Origin: Pleurotus djamor | Lineage: Eukaryota > Basidiomycota > Agaricomycetes > Agaricales > Pleurotaceae | Direction of reading: 5' to 3' | NCBI GenBank assembly: GCA_029747585.1 | Contig: JAPEVF010000054.1 | Location: forward strand, 1-64,000 | Length of the DNA: 64,000 nt | Shown here: positions 35,861-47,868 of the stretch, one piece after another | Layout of the letters: each line of letters starts with the position of its first letter | Position numbering within the stretch: the first letter of the stretch is position 1 | Translations under genes and position numbers: made by a program | The notes under the pieces: generated by a model | Databases searched by the model: none | Told to the model about the DNA's origin: nothing | What the model saw: the letters and a program-made list of their open reading frames with translations, nothing else

Positions 35861-36899
35861 AGATAGTCAGGTCGAGGAGACTTACGCAAGCGGTAAATTT
35901 GGAGGTCTTGCCATACTCTCAAAGATGCACGGGTAAAAACGCAATCCGGCCTGATGTGGGAAAAGGAAGAAGGGAAGGAAGAGTCAGTGTTGCTGGAGAG
36001 CGGGATATAAAAGCGAAACGGTGAGAAGCTAACCGCTGCTTTCAAACGGGGATGTATTCTTCACCCCTGCTCCCTGATCGCATTAGAGTGGACTTTTTAG
36101 TCTCGAGGAGTGGGGGTCAATCGCAACTCCAACATTATCTGTGACGCTTGTTACCGACGGAAAATGTTGCCAAGGCGCACCTTAAGCTAAGTATATAAGC
36201 TCAAGCTGAGCGCTGAGTAACGACGTGATGGGATGATGCTTGATGTAGCAGATTCCGTGCTCTCTGGCACTGACAAGCCAAAACGTGAGAGATCAGGAGA
36301 TTCTGTGAGAGGTATAGGAATAGGGAGACGTACCTCCGATTGTGCCTCATGGGTTTCAAGGATGATTGATTGAATCCATCATGATCTTAACAATGTGATA
36401 AAGGCATTTGTGGGGCGGTACTTCCTCTGGAGGCAGTATCCGTGAGTGGGATCCTGGTCGTAGGGGTGGAGTTACTCGGGGATAGACCCTGGGGAGTCTC
36501 TGCAATGCCGAAGCTTGGGCGCAAGCTGGATAGTTCCAAGCGTAGGCACTTTGTTCGTTGAAACCTGGGCCTGATCGCTGAAGAGTGAGGATCACGATGG
36601 GAAATGGAAGCGGGGCGCCAGACATTCAAGAATAGGCTTTGAATGAACATTTGAATTTGGATGGTAGCCAGCCATCAGGGAAGAAGTCGGTCGCCACATC
36701 CCAAGGCGGATAGGACATGCAGAAGGGAGGTACATGTCCAGGACGAGTGTCTTGGAGACATTTATTAAATGATGTAGAAAGTAGAGTTGAGCTCACTAAA
36801 TGCGACAGCCGGATTATGGATCAACGGACATTGAGAAGGAAGAGAGACAAGGCAGAGTGGGTGCTGGCGCTGAACGCTGAGGCCGAGGGCAAAAACTTG
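35861..36899. other. Between the two DUF6534-like copies; nothing convincing
   Basis: A minus-strand frame at 36387-36650 is Ser/Pro-rich and could be a hydrophilic tail exon of the upstream copy, but it is not connected by clear splice sites. Confidence 0.3.
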
Positions 36900-37620
36900 A
36901 CGATCACTTGCCTCTCCGCCAGCGCAAATGAACATGACAGTGGTTCTGAAATTGTTTACCCGACTCCGAGTTCCCGGACACATGAACCTGTCCCTTTGGC
37001 TTTCCCATCAATACATCACGATCCGCTCGCGCGTTGAGCGACGCCGAGAACGTATTTGTGCAGAGGATACTGAGCGCGAAGTCTGGGATGAAGTGACTGG
37101 TAGTAGCGGGTAAGCAACAGACGATGTAAGACACAGCGAGGATGTACGCACATTCCAGTCCCAGGCGGAAAGAGGAAGAGGATTGCACCCGCAAAAGTGA
37201 ATATTGCGGTGAGTAATCCCGTTTGGACGGTGACTTTCTTGCTCAAGAAAACAACCGCCGAGGCTGCGATGAATCAGGCGGTCCTGTGAGCTTCCGTATC
37301 GGATACGCTAGGACGAGTTAAACAGAAGTAGATACAAGGACCTAAGGTGCGGGTTAGCCTTGATCGTCATACAGAGAGGATGATCTTACAATCACGACCG
37401 CTTCTAGGTGTCGGGATATTTCAGGTCGTCGTTCCCACAGGGCTGACTAGTCAATCCCTCAGAACGCCTGAAACTACTGCGATACACCAACGAAAATCAG
37501 ACCGTGCCAATAGCTCAAATGAAAGAGTCGCCACACACATATTCATGGCTCCATTCGTTCCTTTCCTTCAGTCTCTTACGTGCTTTCATGATGTTCGCGC
37601 ACTGTAGGTATGACGTTAGG
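36900..37620 (-). pseudogene. Decayed second copy of the DUF6534-like gene
   Basis: The minus strand shows the same exons as the gene at 34.5-35.9 kb: VTVQTGLLTAIFTFAGAILFLF matches TLHTGLITVIFVDVVIG, followed by CTNTFSASLNAR, a family-typical end. The segment matching STPVQLFLAYRIRKLTG here reads LVSTSV, stop, LVLAYPIRKLTG, because CAA has become TAA. The next exon has lost about a dozen bases compared with the other copy. No frame rescues it. Sequence up to about 38.25 kb may include its 5' part, but I could not align it. Confidence 0.6.
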
Positions 37621-38354
37621 TTCCCGGGAAAGTGGGGCATGGACTAGTATTGACCGACAAGGTACATACACGGAATTGACGGGCGGGTAGCAGGATCTCC
37701 CCGTAAAACGGACAGATGTCCTACATGGCTTTGCTGAGGAGGATGTCACTTAAATTGGAGGACATGTTGGTGCTGATGCGCTGACTGGGTGACTTCTCTC
37801 GGTAAACAACATCAGCGGATAAGGGAGCAATTACGCACGTGGACGTTCCTGCCTCACAGAAATTGACCCAAGCAACGGGGGAAGCGAGTCCAGCGAAAGC
37901 GAACTGGGTCGTCGATAAGATCAATTGGTTGTGTAATATGGTACGACCGGCGTAGAGTACGTACCGCATGAACCAAGCGAACACAAGACAGCCATGTCGA
38001 AGCCTTGTAAATGTTTGGGCTAGAAGCTGGAGTAAGTAAAGACTTTTAGTAATTGGACATGGATAAAGACGTGGATACGCACGGTGTTGTTTCGGGCCTC
38101 TGACGAAACGACCGGTACCCAGAGAGCTTCTTGACTTGTTACTATGGCATCGGAGAATTTTGGCGTTGTGGACTCGAGGGTACCTAAGGCGGACGAAGTC
38201 AATTGAGTAAGGGGGAAAAAGGAACTGAAAGAGTTACGCACTCTCATCTACACAGGGCATTTGGAATGCCAACGCCTGGCTGCGCAACAGTTCAGCAACA
38301 TTGACTTTACGAGTTCTCCTCCTGGAACGGTCGCAGACAGCACCATCTCCGGCT

Positions 38355-38766
38355 CTACGACGCATAAGCACCATAGATATGGATGAGGATTGTCTGGCAG
38401 TGATAAATCAGATGTTCAGGGTACGCACAGCTCTACGACGCTTAAGCACCGTAGATATCAGCGACCCGAGCCACAGTCTTGATGCAACCACGACGCATCG
38501 ACTCCACGACGCTTAAGCACCGTGAATATGAGGGCCTTTTGAGTGAAATTACATGAAAAATGCTCTTCAGCTCTACAGCGCTTAAGCACTGTAGATATCG
38601 CATCATCGCTCGAGATAAACTAGAACAACTTGTCCGGCTCTACGACGCTTGAGCACCGTAGATTGTCAGAGATGCGGTCAGGTATCATCCTATTAAAAGG
38701 GAGTCTTGATAGCGTCCAACGTCCAAAACGTGATCTCTCCTACTCTACGACGCTTAAGCACCGTAG
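38355..38766. repeat. Array of six near-palindromic 22-bp repeats separated by unique sequence
   Basis: Copies start at 38355, 38433, 38504, 38573, 38640 and 38745, so the steps are 78, 71, 69, 67 and 105 bp. The core is CTACG, then ACGCTTAAGCAC, then CGTAG: a self-complementary unit with two mismatched positions flanking a perfect GCTTAAGC centre. Similarity continues a few bases on both sides (GCT before, ATAT after) in most copies. The intervening 45-83 bp share no similarity with one another. Steps are not all multiples of three, so this is not a protein repeat. In a fungal nuclear genome this is not a CRISPR array. A structured-RNA, protein-binding or satellite-seed role is open. Confidence 0.85.
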
Positions 38767-38819
38767 ATACGGAGTACCGTGGTTATTTGGAGGCTGTAGG
38801 ATAGAAGTATGAGAGTAAG

Positions 38820-41600
38820 TTGAAGGAAAGATGGGAAAGGTCGACGGCAACCAGATGCCTTGGCTCAATCTCGAAGCTCCGCTTCGGGGTTTGCCGATTC
38901 TGGCACGACGCCTGAAATCAATCTTCAACATCTTGGCCATCGCATCCACTTCCACAACCCGCCCTCTCAGTTCTCTCAAGTCTCTTAGTATGCCTCGACT
39001 GGTACGCCCACACGGCAGTATTACTGGTCTCGCTAACATCGTCGTTCACTACCCAAGCCTTGAGCATGATGGCCTCATGCTACGTCTATCTCTCACAGCC
39101 CGAGACGCTGGAGGCAACGCTTGTGACGTACCAAGCTGATGGTGATCCTGTGAAGTACGCAGACCGCAGAAACAGCGGTATCGTATGGTTGTTGTTGATA
39201 TATGATAGGAATCTCGTGAAGCTCCTCTCACCCCTGGCGACTCCTGACCGACGCCGAGTTCCCACGGGTCCGACTTTTTTTCCCGACCCCTCGACCAAAT
39301 CGCCGCTGCCTAACCCGTGTCTCAGACACCGTCTTCTTGACGCTTCTATGCTTATCTGTCACTTACTAGTACTACTCGCGGACCACTGGGGGACTTTCTA
39401 ATCAGGAATCGCACTAGAACACGACTCCTACGTGGCATGAGGACATCTTGAGGTCCTGAAGCTCGAGGACTTGCCGTATCAGAGGATAACCGTCCAGACA
39501 TCCAGGGCGGGTGCCCCAGGGTCTGTTTCTATCTTCATTGTAAAGGTGACGAGGTCTGTCTCGCTCCCTTCAGCTCTCCCCGTCTGATGTCATCGTTCTA
39601 CCAGGTCGCATACAAAACTCGGGTGTCCAGAGTCTCGCCACCCTTTTCTGTGCAGCCAGAGGCGACGTCAAGAAACTGTAACAAGTGGGACTGACAATCT
39701 GGGTTGATGCATGATGCATCGACGAAGACCGGGTGCACACCAGGCCGTCCGGTTCATGGGTCCAAGGTGAGTCTTACGCCTTACGCTGCCTCTTTCCCAC
39801 TACTAAGGGACACTTTTTTCCCGTCTTCTTCATCCAGCGCTATCTACTTTCGTCACCCATGCTTTATACTTGTAGCTTCTCAGGTAGGCTAGGGACGCTG
39901 TCGTCGTCAGTGGTGCCCAATGTGGCAGAACGACCCATGCCCCTACTAGCCATCGGATTTCGCCTATCTGAAATTTATGTTCGTTATCCCTCATTTCTCG
40001 TTTCCCCTCGCCCCTCTTACCGTGTGTGCTCTTCCAGATAGCTTTGCTGCGGGCCTTCGAGCTGTGGTTACGTCTTGTGCCTTTCGAGTTTCACCGCGGC
40101 TCCTGCTTGGTGTCATTTCGCTTCTTCCAGCCTTCCCTCCGGTATGTGCTCCTCCTTCGCCGAGTTAACGAATACTCTCATAACAGCTTACGCTCACAGT
40201 ATCGTTGCACGAGCATGTGGCGCTGCGATCTTGTGTCCCCCTCAGTTCTCTTCGCTGAACTTTCCTCAAGTTCCCTGCCATGCCAAGGTTGATCAATCTG
40301 TCCGTCGTTGGCCCCGTGAATAACGGATCGCTGAGTTCCCTCAAATCATTCTCGGAGTCATGATCCATCGTACGTCCATTCTACATTCCTGTCTCATCCC
40401 TCCTGACGGAATGCACCGGTATGTCAGATTTAAACTTACTGCAGTCATCCCAAGGAGTTATCTTTCCTTCACGTTAGAAATTTTCTGTTGAATGATCGGA
40501 ATCTTTCAGCATCCCAGCGCGTTCAATGCCACAGCGCTCACGGCCAGGTTGTCTTCGACATCGTGTCAGGTCTACGCGCGCTCGCTGCATCCTGAAGTCA
40601 TTGTCCCAGCCAAGCGGTTGGTAGCGTTCCCTCAGTATCTATTCCCGTTGGCTTTGTATGGTTCGTGTCCCTTCCTTTCCCGTGCCGGCCTTTCGTAGAG
40701 ACTAATCAAGGGTTGTCTTGGATATCACAGATAATATCCAGATCTCCGAGCGGACAAACCAAACGAAGACACCTTCTCTCTCATGTCCTGTCGCAGAGGT
40801 TTGCCTCCCACCCTGCCCGCTGTGTTTGCGTTCTGATTCTTGGTGTCTCAAGGCATGTACTCTATGCCGCATGCACATCACCTCCTCCAAGTCTATACGC
40901 CCAGCGTAGATGTCTCCACCCCGATCCTCGGGCTTTTGCTGTCCCTGTCATAGGTGTTCGAGCGTGTATTGTTCCGAAAACTGGGCCCAGTCGTTTGGGG
41001 ACAGTCCTGCTGCAATTGAGGACATCTTCGAAGAGGTTAGCCCACTGGCGTTCATACATGTATTTTATGTTACTCAACGGACATTTTGCTACATGTACTC
41101 TACATTATCGACTCTCTGTGCCCCCTCTCTCACGGACTATGTTGCTTATGGCCACAACGTACATGTCTTCGTGCTTCACCATCTGGTGCGGCACAGCACA
41201 CTGCGTCCATATATGCCATTGCTCCACGTGCTTGTCAACGACGGTTCGATGTCTACCGCTCAGGGTTTTCTACACACCAAGGTCAGTGTCAAACCCGGCG
41301 CCAGCGAACTTTTCGTGGTCTTACGTCCGTTTCGTTCTGAGTTATTCTACCAAAGGCGGCGTGCCATCTTGATGTCAACAAAGTTAATTACCAAATATAT
41401 CCAGGCGCAGTCCTTTCAACGAACGACCCTGATGGTGGCCATTGTCGCCATTGTCCTGTTCAGGGTCGTTTCCTTTGCCACTGAAATCGAACACCGACAC
41501 TATTTCAGCATTCGGCGCTTCATCTTGACCATCCACCACATCTTCTCTTCCAACATCCACCTCCTCATCAGCTCGACTAGCATTTCTTCGCCTTCGCGTG
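38820..41600 (+). other. Region without a clear gene; possible decayed coding sequence
   Basis: Short plus-strand frames occur throughout. Some have leucine-rich wording typical of F-box C-terminal regions (SSLKSLSMPRLV near 38.97 kb, LEVLKLEDLPY near 39.45 kb). A frame from 40910 to 41635, and the same frame before a stop at 40907, contains cysteine pairs (CPLC, CTLC, CPCHRCSSVYC), but it overlaps the promoter of the ZnF gene and shows no recognisable domain. I treat the region as probable relics and upstream sequence. Confidence 0.3.
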
Positions 41601-41609
41601 TTGCTCATC

Positions 41610-42871
41610 ATGGAGTATCACTACCCCGCCAATGAATCATCGCACGGAACACAGTACCCTAGCTATGCGGGTCATAGTGGGGTACCTCGTCTCGATAGTT
41701 CTACTCCGAGTCCGATGAATTACGGCCGCTATCAAGAGCAACAGCCGTTCTATCAACAACCCCCACTCCTTCCTCCGAACGTCCCGGCACTTCATTGGAA
41801 CGGAGGCCAAGGCCCGTCGTCCATCCCAACCGACCACTTTGGTATTCTCCCAGAATTACCCGAGGGTTTTACTCCCTCTCAAGATTGGGATTCCCTCACC
41901 TTCCCTTTGTCAGATCGTGTCACCATTGATCACAGTCCAACCCATCCATCCCCTGCGAACGGAGAGCAGACCAGCATCTCAGAGACAGCAAAGTCGGTCT
42001 TGCTTGTAAGTCACTAGTACGGTATTGGTATACATTATGCTCATCGTCATTCCACAGCTACAAGCTCCTGAGCGACGGCATGCTCATACCTGTCCTTACT
42101 GCAAGGCCCAATGCTCTGGGACGTTGAACGAGCACCTCAAGAGTGAATGTACGATGAAACATCCGTTCATGTGTGAACGCTGCACCGCCACGTATGTATA
42201 TCTTTACTTTTTACTTGTGGGCGCATCGGAACTGACGATCGTACTACAGTTTTATCAACCAACGGGGGCTTCAGGTGCATCAGCGGTTGCTTCCTGATTA
42301 TACCGGCTTGACCGCCTGCGACAAGAACATCCAGGTGGTTGAAGCGTGTTTTGCGCAGGGTATCGATGTACCCAAGCTTCGTGGCAGGCGCTACCCTGAA
42401 TTGCTCCCCAAGCGAGCAAAGAATCCATATCCGGACAATATGAGTCCGTCTTCCCCACCACCTCCACCGCCCGACCCCAAGCCCGTAATCTCGATTTGCA
42501 CCCGATGCAACCTCCCAATACCCGATGGCGAATCAAAGCTTCATCATGCGACTAAAACCTGTCCAATGCGTCCAGGTCCTCCTACCTGCAAGCGTTGTCA
42601 TACTACGTGAGTCATTTTTCGGTTCCAATTCGTGAAGATTATCTAAGATTTCAACAGTTTTTCTCGCATGCAAGATCTTCGAAGACATGAGAAGATGCTC
42701 CCGGACCGCCACGGCCTCTCTGCCTGTGACAAAATCATCGACAAGACTCTCTGCGAGGCCGGTGAGAACGCTGGAACATCCAAGCCTGCGAAATCAGCCA
42801 ACCGTGTCGCAGCTGACGCCGCATGGGACGAATACTTGTACAACCAATATGTCCAAGCGAAGGTCAAATAA
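41610..42871 (+). CDS. C2HC-type zinc-finger protein ZnF-1 (two tandem modules)
   Basis: Exons 41610-42005, 42058-42191, 42250-42606 and 42658-42871 give 366 residues. The first ~130 residues are Pro/Gln/Tyr-rich and disordered (MEYHYPANESS..., DHFGILPELPEG). Then come two copies of one module. Each is C-x2-C-x10 or 12-H-x4-C, then C-x2-C-x12-H-x12-C, ending GL-ACDK-I (module 1 from CPYC, about residues 142-200; module 2 from CTRC, about 250-315). A Pro-rich linker separates them. Both modules are cut by an intron at the same point, just before the Phe after the second CxxC, in the same phase. DNA or RNA binding is plausible, but I do not recognise the family. Gene X-1 follows on the same strand. 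Confidence 0.75.
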
Positions 42872-43452
42872 AGTGAAGGAGAGACCTCTTCAGTCGGCTT
42901 GTTCCTCAATTCTGTCGTTCTACGTCATTACTAGAGTACTTTGGGACACTGTTCTCGAACGGACATGACCTCCTCCGATTCCTATTTTCGCCTCTGTAAC
43001 AAGTTTTCCATGTGCTTGTACCTCGCTCACTGATAGTGACCATTCCCACTCCTTATCTTTCTATTTATGATCCTTCCATACTTTCGTCGCTCCTTCGCCC
43101 CTCTCCCAACTTCCAACCGTGTTGATTTGGTCTCGCCAGATATTCCTTTGTTTATCTCATTATTGTACTGTACCTTGTCCTAATTTCATCCAATTGCTAT
43201 TGCCAACTGCTCACTATTATCCGTAGTGTCCAGCTTGGGACAAGGACTGATTTTGAGCACGTGCAGAATTCAGTCGCGCGTTGTTGACTTGTGTTGTGGC
43301 ATTAGTCGGTGGCCCAAGTTTCGCCCCTCTCTCATTCAACAACTACCACATACCCTACACATCCGGTCGATACCCGAGGTCCCTTTCTTCGTTATATCTA
43401 CGGACTACCTCCCATAACCGATCACCAATCACTAATTATCAATCAAGCCTTG

Positions 43453-44415
43453 ATGGCCTCACCTTACGCTCCAAAGATTCCCTCACGGCTCCGGTTCGAA
43501 CTTGATCCCTCGCAGGCGAGCGGAGAGATCGAAACCCCTCCAATCCAACTCAAAACCCTCACACCCTTATCTCCAGTGAAGACCAAGCATAATGCTACGA
43601 CTACTACGAACAAGACACGAAATGCTACGACCAAATGCACGAAGAAATCTAGGACACGCAGATCTTCCATCACAAAGGATTATCGGCCTTCGGTAACGGA
43701 TTCTCAAATTTCCAAAAAGATGCTGGCGCGCCGCATCCTGATGAAACGGTTTATCTGTCCTCCTTCCGTGCGAAGGGCTCAACGGACGGATGTACAAACT
43801 TCGAGTCCGCCGTCCGAAGTCAAACCGTGGGCACCCACAATTGCTTTGGCTCATTTCGATCTCTGGAATCTGGCCTTTCATGCAGGCGCCAAACCTCCTG
43901 TGGTGGATCCATTGGACTTGTCACGTCTCCTCCAAATAGGCTGGATCACCCTTTTTGAAGCTAATGCTTGCGGCGGAGCTGCGTTGCGAAGTTATAGGAA
44001 GACCCTATTGATGAAGGCATTGATCAAGTCCGGCCGACTCGACGGGAAGAAATCGTTGAAGATCACCGATAGCTTCTTGGGACTCACAACACGTCCCCTT
44101 CACCTCGGAGGAGGCCGCTCAATTGTGAGATGGGAAGATGGCGAGCAACCCTGGAGACTGAATTGGGCACCTTCTCTCGATGCGCCACCCTTACAGACGC
44201 ATGTACACAAATTCAACTCGCATGGACTACCTCGTCCGCCGCAAGCGTTATCAATCCGCGAAACAGACGCAGCACACTATGCCATCCTCAAGACGTATAA
44301 GCCGTCTTCTCTCTTCAGGATCAAGCAACTTACTCCTCTCAAACAATCACCCGAATTTCTGGCTTTGGCAGAGTTCATCATCCCCCTCAGCCGATCAGCG
44401 TACGATAGTCTATAG
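43453..44415 (+). CDS. Unrecognised protein X-1 (WEDGE-motif family)
   Basis: A single exon of 320 residues from the ATG at 43453; an upstream in-frame extension to 43309 looks like translated leader. The N-terminal ~100 residues are basic and Ser/Thr/Lys-rich (TKCTKKSRTRRSS), fitting a nuclear or nucleic-acid-binding tail. A conserved domain of about 130 residues follows: ALAHFDLWNLAF, LSRLLQIGWIT, LRSYRKTLLMKALI, LKITDSFLGLTTRPL, then GGGRSIVRWEDGEQPWRLNW. The same ordered motifs occur in the genes at 53466-54341 and 54517-55194. There is no catalytic motif I recognise. It lies 581 bp downstream of ZnF-1 on the same strand. Confidence 0.75.
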   Translation: MASPYAPKIPSRLRFELDPSQASGEIETPPIQLKTLTPLSPVKTKHNATTTTNKTRNATTKCTKKSRTRRSSITKDYRPSVTDSQISKKMLARRILMKRFICPPSVRRAQRTDVQTSSPPSEVKPWAPTIALAHFDLWNLAFHAGAKPPVVDPLDLSRLLQIGWITLFEANACGGAALRSYRKTLLMKALIKSGRLDGKKSLKITDSFLGLTTRPLHLGGGRSIVRWEDGEQPWRLNWAPSLDAPPLQTHVHKFNSHGLPRPPQALSIRETDAAHYAILKTYKPSSLFRIKQLTPLKQSPEFLALAEFIIPLSRSAYDSL

Positions 44416-45068
44416 CTCTGCTGATCGGAATTATATACTATATACTTAGCTATTGCTTTTTCAATATACCTGTACGCCCACAATACATCCCAGAACGCCT
44501 TATCCTTGGCTTTTCGGTGACATTTCGACCCTGCATGCCTGTTAGCATTTGCAAGCGCCTAACTTTTTGTGCCACCCTCAACACAACCTCCACGACAAGG
44601 CCCTAACGATACTTCTCCTCCCAACAGCAGGGGTATCAGGAGTATATCCTTTCAGACATCGGCACTCCCAACCCGGATTCGCCGCCTGACATGGGGCTGA
44701 CATACAGCGAGGAGAGGAAGTTTATCGTTTGATTTGCGGCAATTCATTTTAACTTTGGCTGTCTACTTTACCCCCGAAACTTGAACCTATTTATTTGTCC
44801 GTGACGAAGGAGTGTACGATATCCTTGGCTCCCTTGATAAAGTATGTCGGGTATGTGTACTTATATTAGTTGACTTTTGGTTACCATCTACATGGAAGGT
44901 CCACACCTCATCTGCGCCCTCAAACGTCCACTGGAAGACTCACATTCCACACCGGCGCCGCAGCTCTAACTCCTCCCAAGCCTGAGCAGTGGGACCATCC
45001 GATCACGACATACTCTAGCTTATCGAAGATAAATCCCAAAGGACGAAGAGAAAGTATAGAGTAGTCAA
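44416..45068. other. Convergent intergenic region
   Basis: This lies between the 3' ends of X-1 (plus) and the ferric reductase (minus). It is AT-rich just after X-1, with short frames only. Confidence 0.5.
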
Positions 45069-47395
45069 CTACAACGCAAACAACTCAGTATGCAGCGCAA
45101 TCCCCCCNAACCTTCGTCCCCTCCACCACCCCAACCTTCGCAACAGCATTCGAAGACGCTCTAACCAAACTCTCCGGCCCACTCGCACAAACCGCCACAC
45201 CCCCACCCAACCCAACCCACTTCAACTTCGACTTCGTTTGATCGGTTTCATCGTCCACCATGGTATTTGACTGTGACTGCGCTGGAGGTGTGATCAATGT
45301 TTTCAGAAGGGCGTGGACAGACGGCCGTTCGATGATGACATCGCAGTTCGGGATGGGAGGGATCGCTTCTGGGTCACAGAGACATGTAACGAAGATCGTT
45401 ATGTGTAGATCGAGTGATGAGTTCGCGGCTTTCTTTGCGACGGCTATAAGTTGAGGAGCGAACCATGTTATCGTGCCTAGAAACAAACATCAAAGCGTAA
45501 GTACCCCAATCGTGTATCGCGAGTTGCAACACGTACCGAAAGATTTGATACACCAAGCAAACTCAATCCTCTTCGTCTTCTCCCCAGCTGGTCGGTCGAG
45601 AACAACGCACCTCCCAACGATATCATCCAACAACCCCAGCGTAAACGTAATCCCACTCCCACCAGCAACGAGCAACGCACTCTCATACTCTCCCAAATCC
45701 ACACTCGACCCCCCNATACGGCCCATCAATCATCACATGCACCGGTACTTCCACCGTATCATCCACTCCATGATGCAAACCCTTCTCATCATCCACATTT
45801 CCATCTCCATCCTCAACCTTATCCCTCCTCGTCTTCGGGGCGAGACGTTTACCTTCCTGTGCAGCATACGCATTCAACGCTTTCGTCCAATCCCCACATA
45901 CCCTCGCTCCCAAAAGTATGCCCTCCGAGCCAGCACTCGAAATCGAGGGCGGAGCCGACGCGATAGTAAGTGGATGACTCTCAAACACCCGTCCAGCGAA
46001 GAAAACTCGTAATCGGATATGTTGGCCAGCGACCCAACCAGCGTCGCAATCGGGGATGCGAATCTAGATGGATGAATGATCGTGAGTTAAGAATCCCAAA
46101 TCCCAAGGGGAGGTTATGAGAACGATGAGATCGGTGGGACTTACCAGTGTCATTTGATCCCCGATGGCCATCAAGGTGGCATCTTTGATTCGATACCGGA
46201 AGAAACGCAGAAGCATATCAAACCCATAGAACGCCAATGGTGGGAATATCCACGGCGTGGCATACGGTGTGTGATAGCAGATGGTAATAAAGAACGAGAC
46301 GAATCCCAAAACGCTGAAAAGCAAAGAAAAATAAAAAGAAAAGAACAGTCAATGTTGGATTTTCGGGTTTTGCGAAGGGAAGAAGGAAGGACGTACTGGA
46401 TGACGAAGAATGATTGGTAGAACAACCTCCTCACCGGTCGTAACGAGGATAAAACGAGGATACATAGAACACCGAACGCAGCGATACCGCTCGTCTCTTT
46501 CTGCTCTCCGAGGATATCGAGACCGTATGCCAGGTGGTTGTTTATCCACATCGAACCGTGGAGGATGACGCAGACGAGCATGGTACGCGCGGACCACCGA
46601 TGCACGTAATTCAGCTTCTCGTACCCAGATCCTGGGCCTAAGAGGAGGGATAGAACGGAATTCTTCGTGGCGAAGAGGAAGATGATAGGGATTTGGGCGA
46701 ATGCGATAAATCCTGGAGGTGAAGTGTCAATTAACGATGATGTATGACGTGGGAAGCAAAGCTTGATGTAGGGGGATGATTAATGATTCCTTACCAGCTC
46801 TGTTCGAATTTTCCATGAGGACGGCATCGGTGATCATGCAAACAAGGACTATCGCGATGTACGCGACGATGACGAAGACTATGGAGGGCAGGTCAGCACC
46901 GAGTCCACCACACCATTGTTGATGGAAAACGACATACGTTGAGCGAGGCTGAGCTCTATCCCCGGGGCCGTCCACAGCCCAACCGACGCTACCGTATCCA
47001 TCGCCCCAAAAATCCAATTCCTCTGCTGACTTGGAGGTGTCTGTTGCCTTCTCCCCGACTCCTCACTCTCTTTCGTTTCCATCAACTTGTACTTCCCACC
47101 ACCGACCTCTCTCACACCAAACGCCCAACCAAGAGTATCAATCTGCCCACTCCGCAGCGCTCTAAATGCCCGAGGGAGGGTGAAGAGTATCACCGCACCA
47201 AGACATGACGCCCATATAGCGGAGAATTTGCGTTGCCACTTCGGGTCAATAACGTACGAACTAGGGTTAAGTTGTCAGGTTCTTGGTTAAGCAAAAGAGG
47301 AAATCGAGGAATATAGAGTAATAAGATGGAGTAAAGACTTACTTGTATACTTGGAATTCATCAGGAATCACGGGCGGAGTGCCTGTATCAGCCAT
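45069..47395 (-). CDS. Ferric/cupric reductase, transmembrane flavocytochrome
   Basis: Seven exons (47395-47343, 47260-46938, 46878-46795, 46712-46397, 46313-46145, 46063-45537, 45476-45069) give 625 residues after two single N (45715, 45108, each next to six C) are omitted. An N-terminal membrane helix (WASCLGAVILFTL) is followed by the multi-helix haem domain. Histidines are spaced as in FRE proteins in HRWSARTMLVCVILHG and again near QHVLGFVSFFITICYH. The FAD site is HPLTIAS; the NADPH site has DGPYGG, AGGSGITF and CASGPESL; the end GGIALHTELFAL is family-typical. It should reduce extracellular Fe(III)/Cu(II) at the plasma membrane using cytosolic NADPH. Copper transporters flank it on the right. 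Confidence 0.9.
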
Positions 47396-47868
47396 CGAGG
47401 GCTACGGAAATCGTTCAACGAATGCGAGAGCGAACGATGGGAAGGGCGGGGATGAGGAGCAGTGGGGTTTGAAGGGAACGACGTGGTAGGAAAGGCTTGC
47501 GAAATGTTCAGAGCCGAAGTTTTATTGTGGGTTGGTAAGGGAGCTGGAAAAGGAAGGTGAAAAAACTTTTTACACTTGGTTGGGTGCGTGACATAGGAGT
47601 GGACAGGAGAGGACTCCTCATTTGAACTGTCTGGTGGCGACGTTCCGCGACCGAGTGCGTGTGTTTCAAGGTCAGTGAGTGAGTCAGCGTGGACTCGAGC
47701 ACATTTCGCCGGACGGCTAGTTAAATGCTGACTGAAGTCTACGAGCGTTTGGAATTTGCCTCTTGTCGGGGCGAGAAATCGAGGGCGCTCCAGCGTTCGA
47801 ACAGAATCCTTCGCCCGACAACAAACGTTGAGCTTGATGCACCCATGAAGTCCATTGAAAAGACTTAC

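Noticed and set aside
38355..38766. CRISPR array
   Set aside because: The repeats and spacing look CRISPR-like, but this is clearly a fungal nuclear region (spliced genes on both sides), no cas genes are present and spacer lengths vary from 45 to 83 bp.
38301..38812. Protein repeat with ALRRxSTxD units
   Set aside because: The copies fall in different reading frames (steps of 78, 71, 69, 67 and 105) and the intervening frames contain stops.
40718..41635. MYND-like or other zinc-finger gene with CPLC, CTLC and CPCHRC pairs
   Set aside because: An in-frame stop interrupts it, the cysteine spacing fits no known finger, and the frame runs into the start of ZnF-1.
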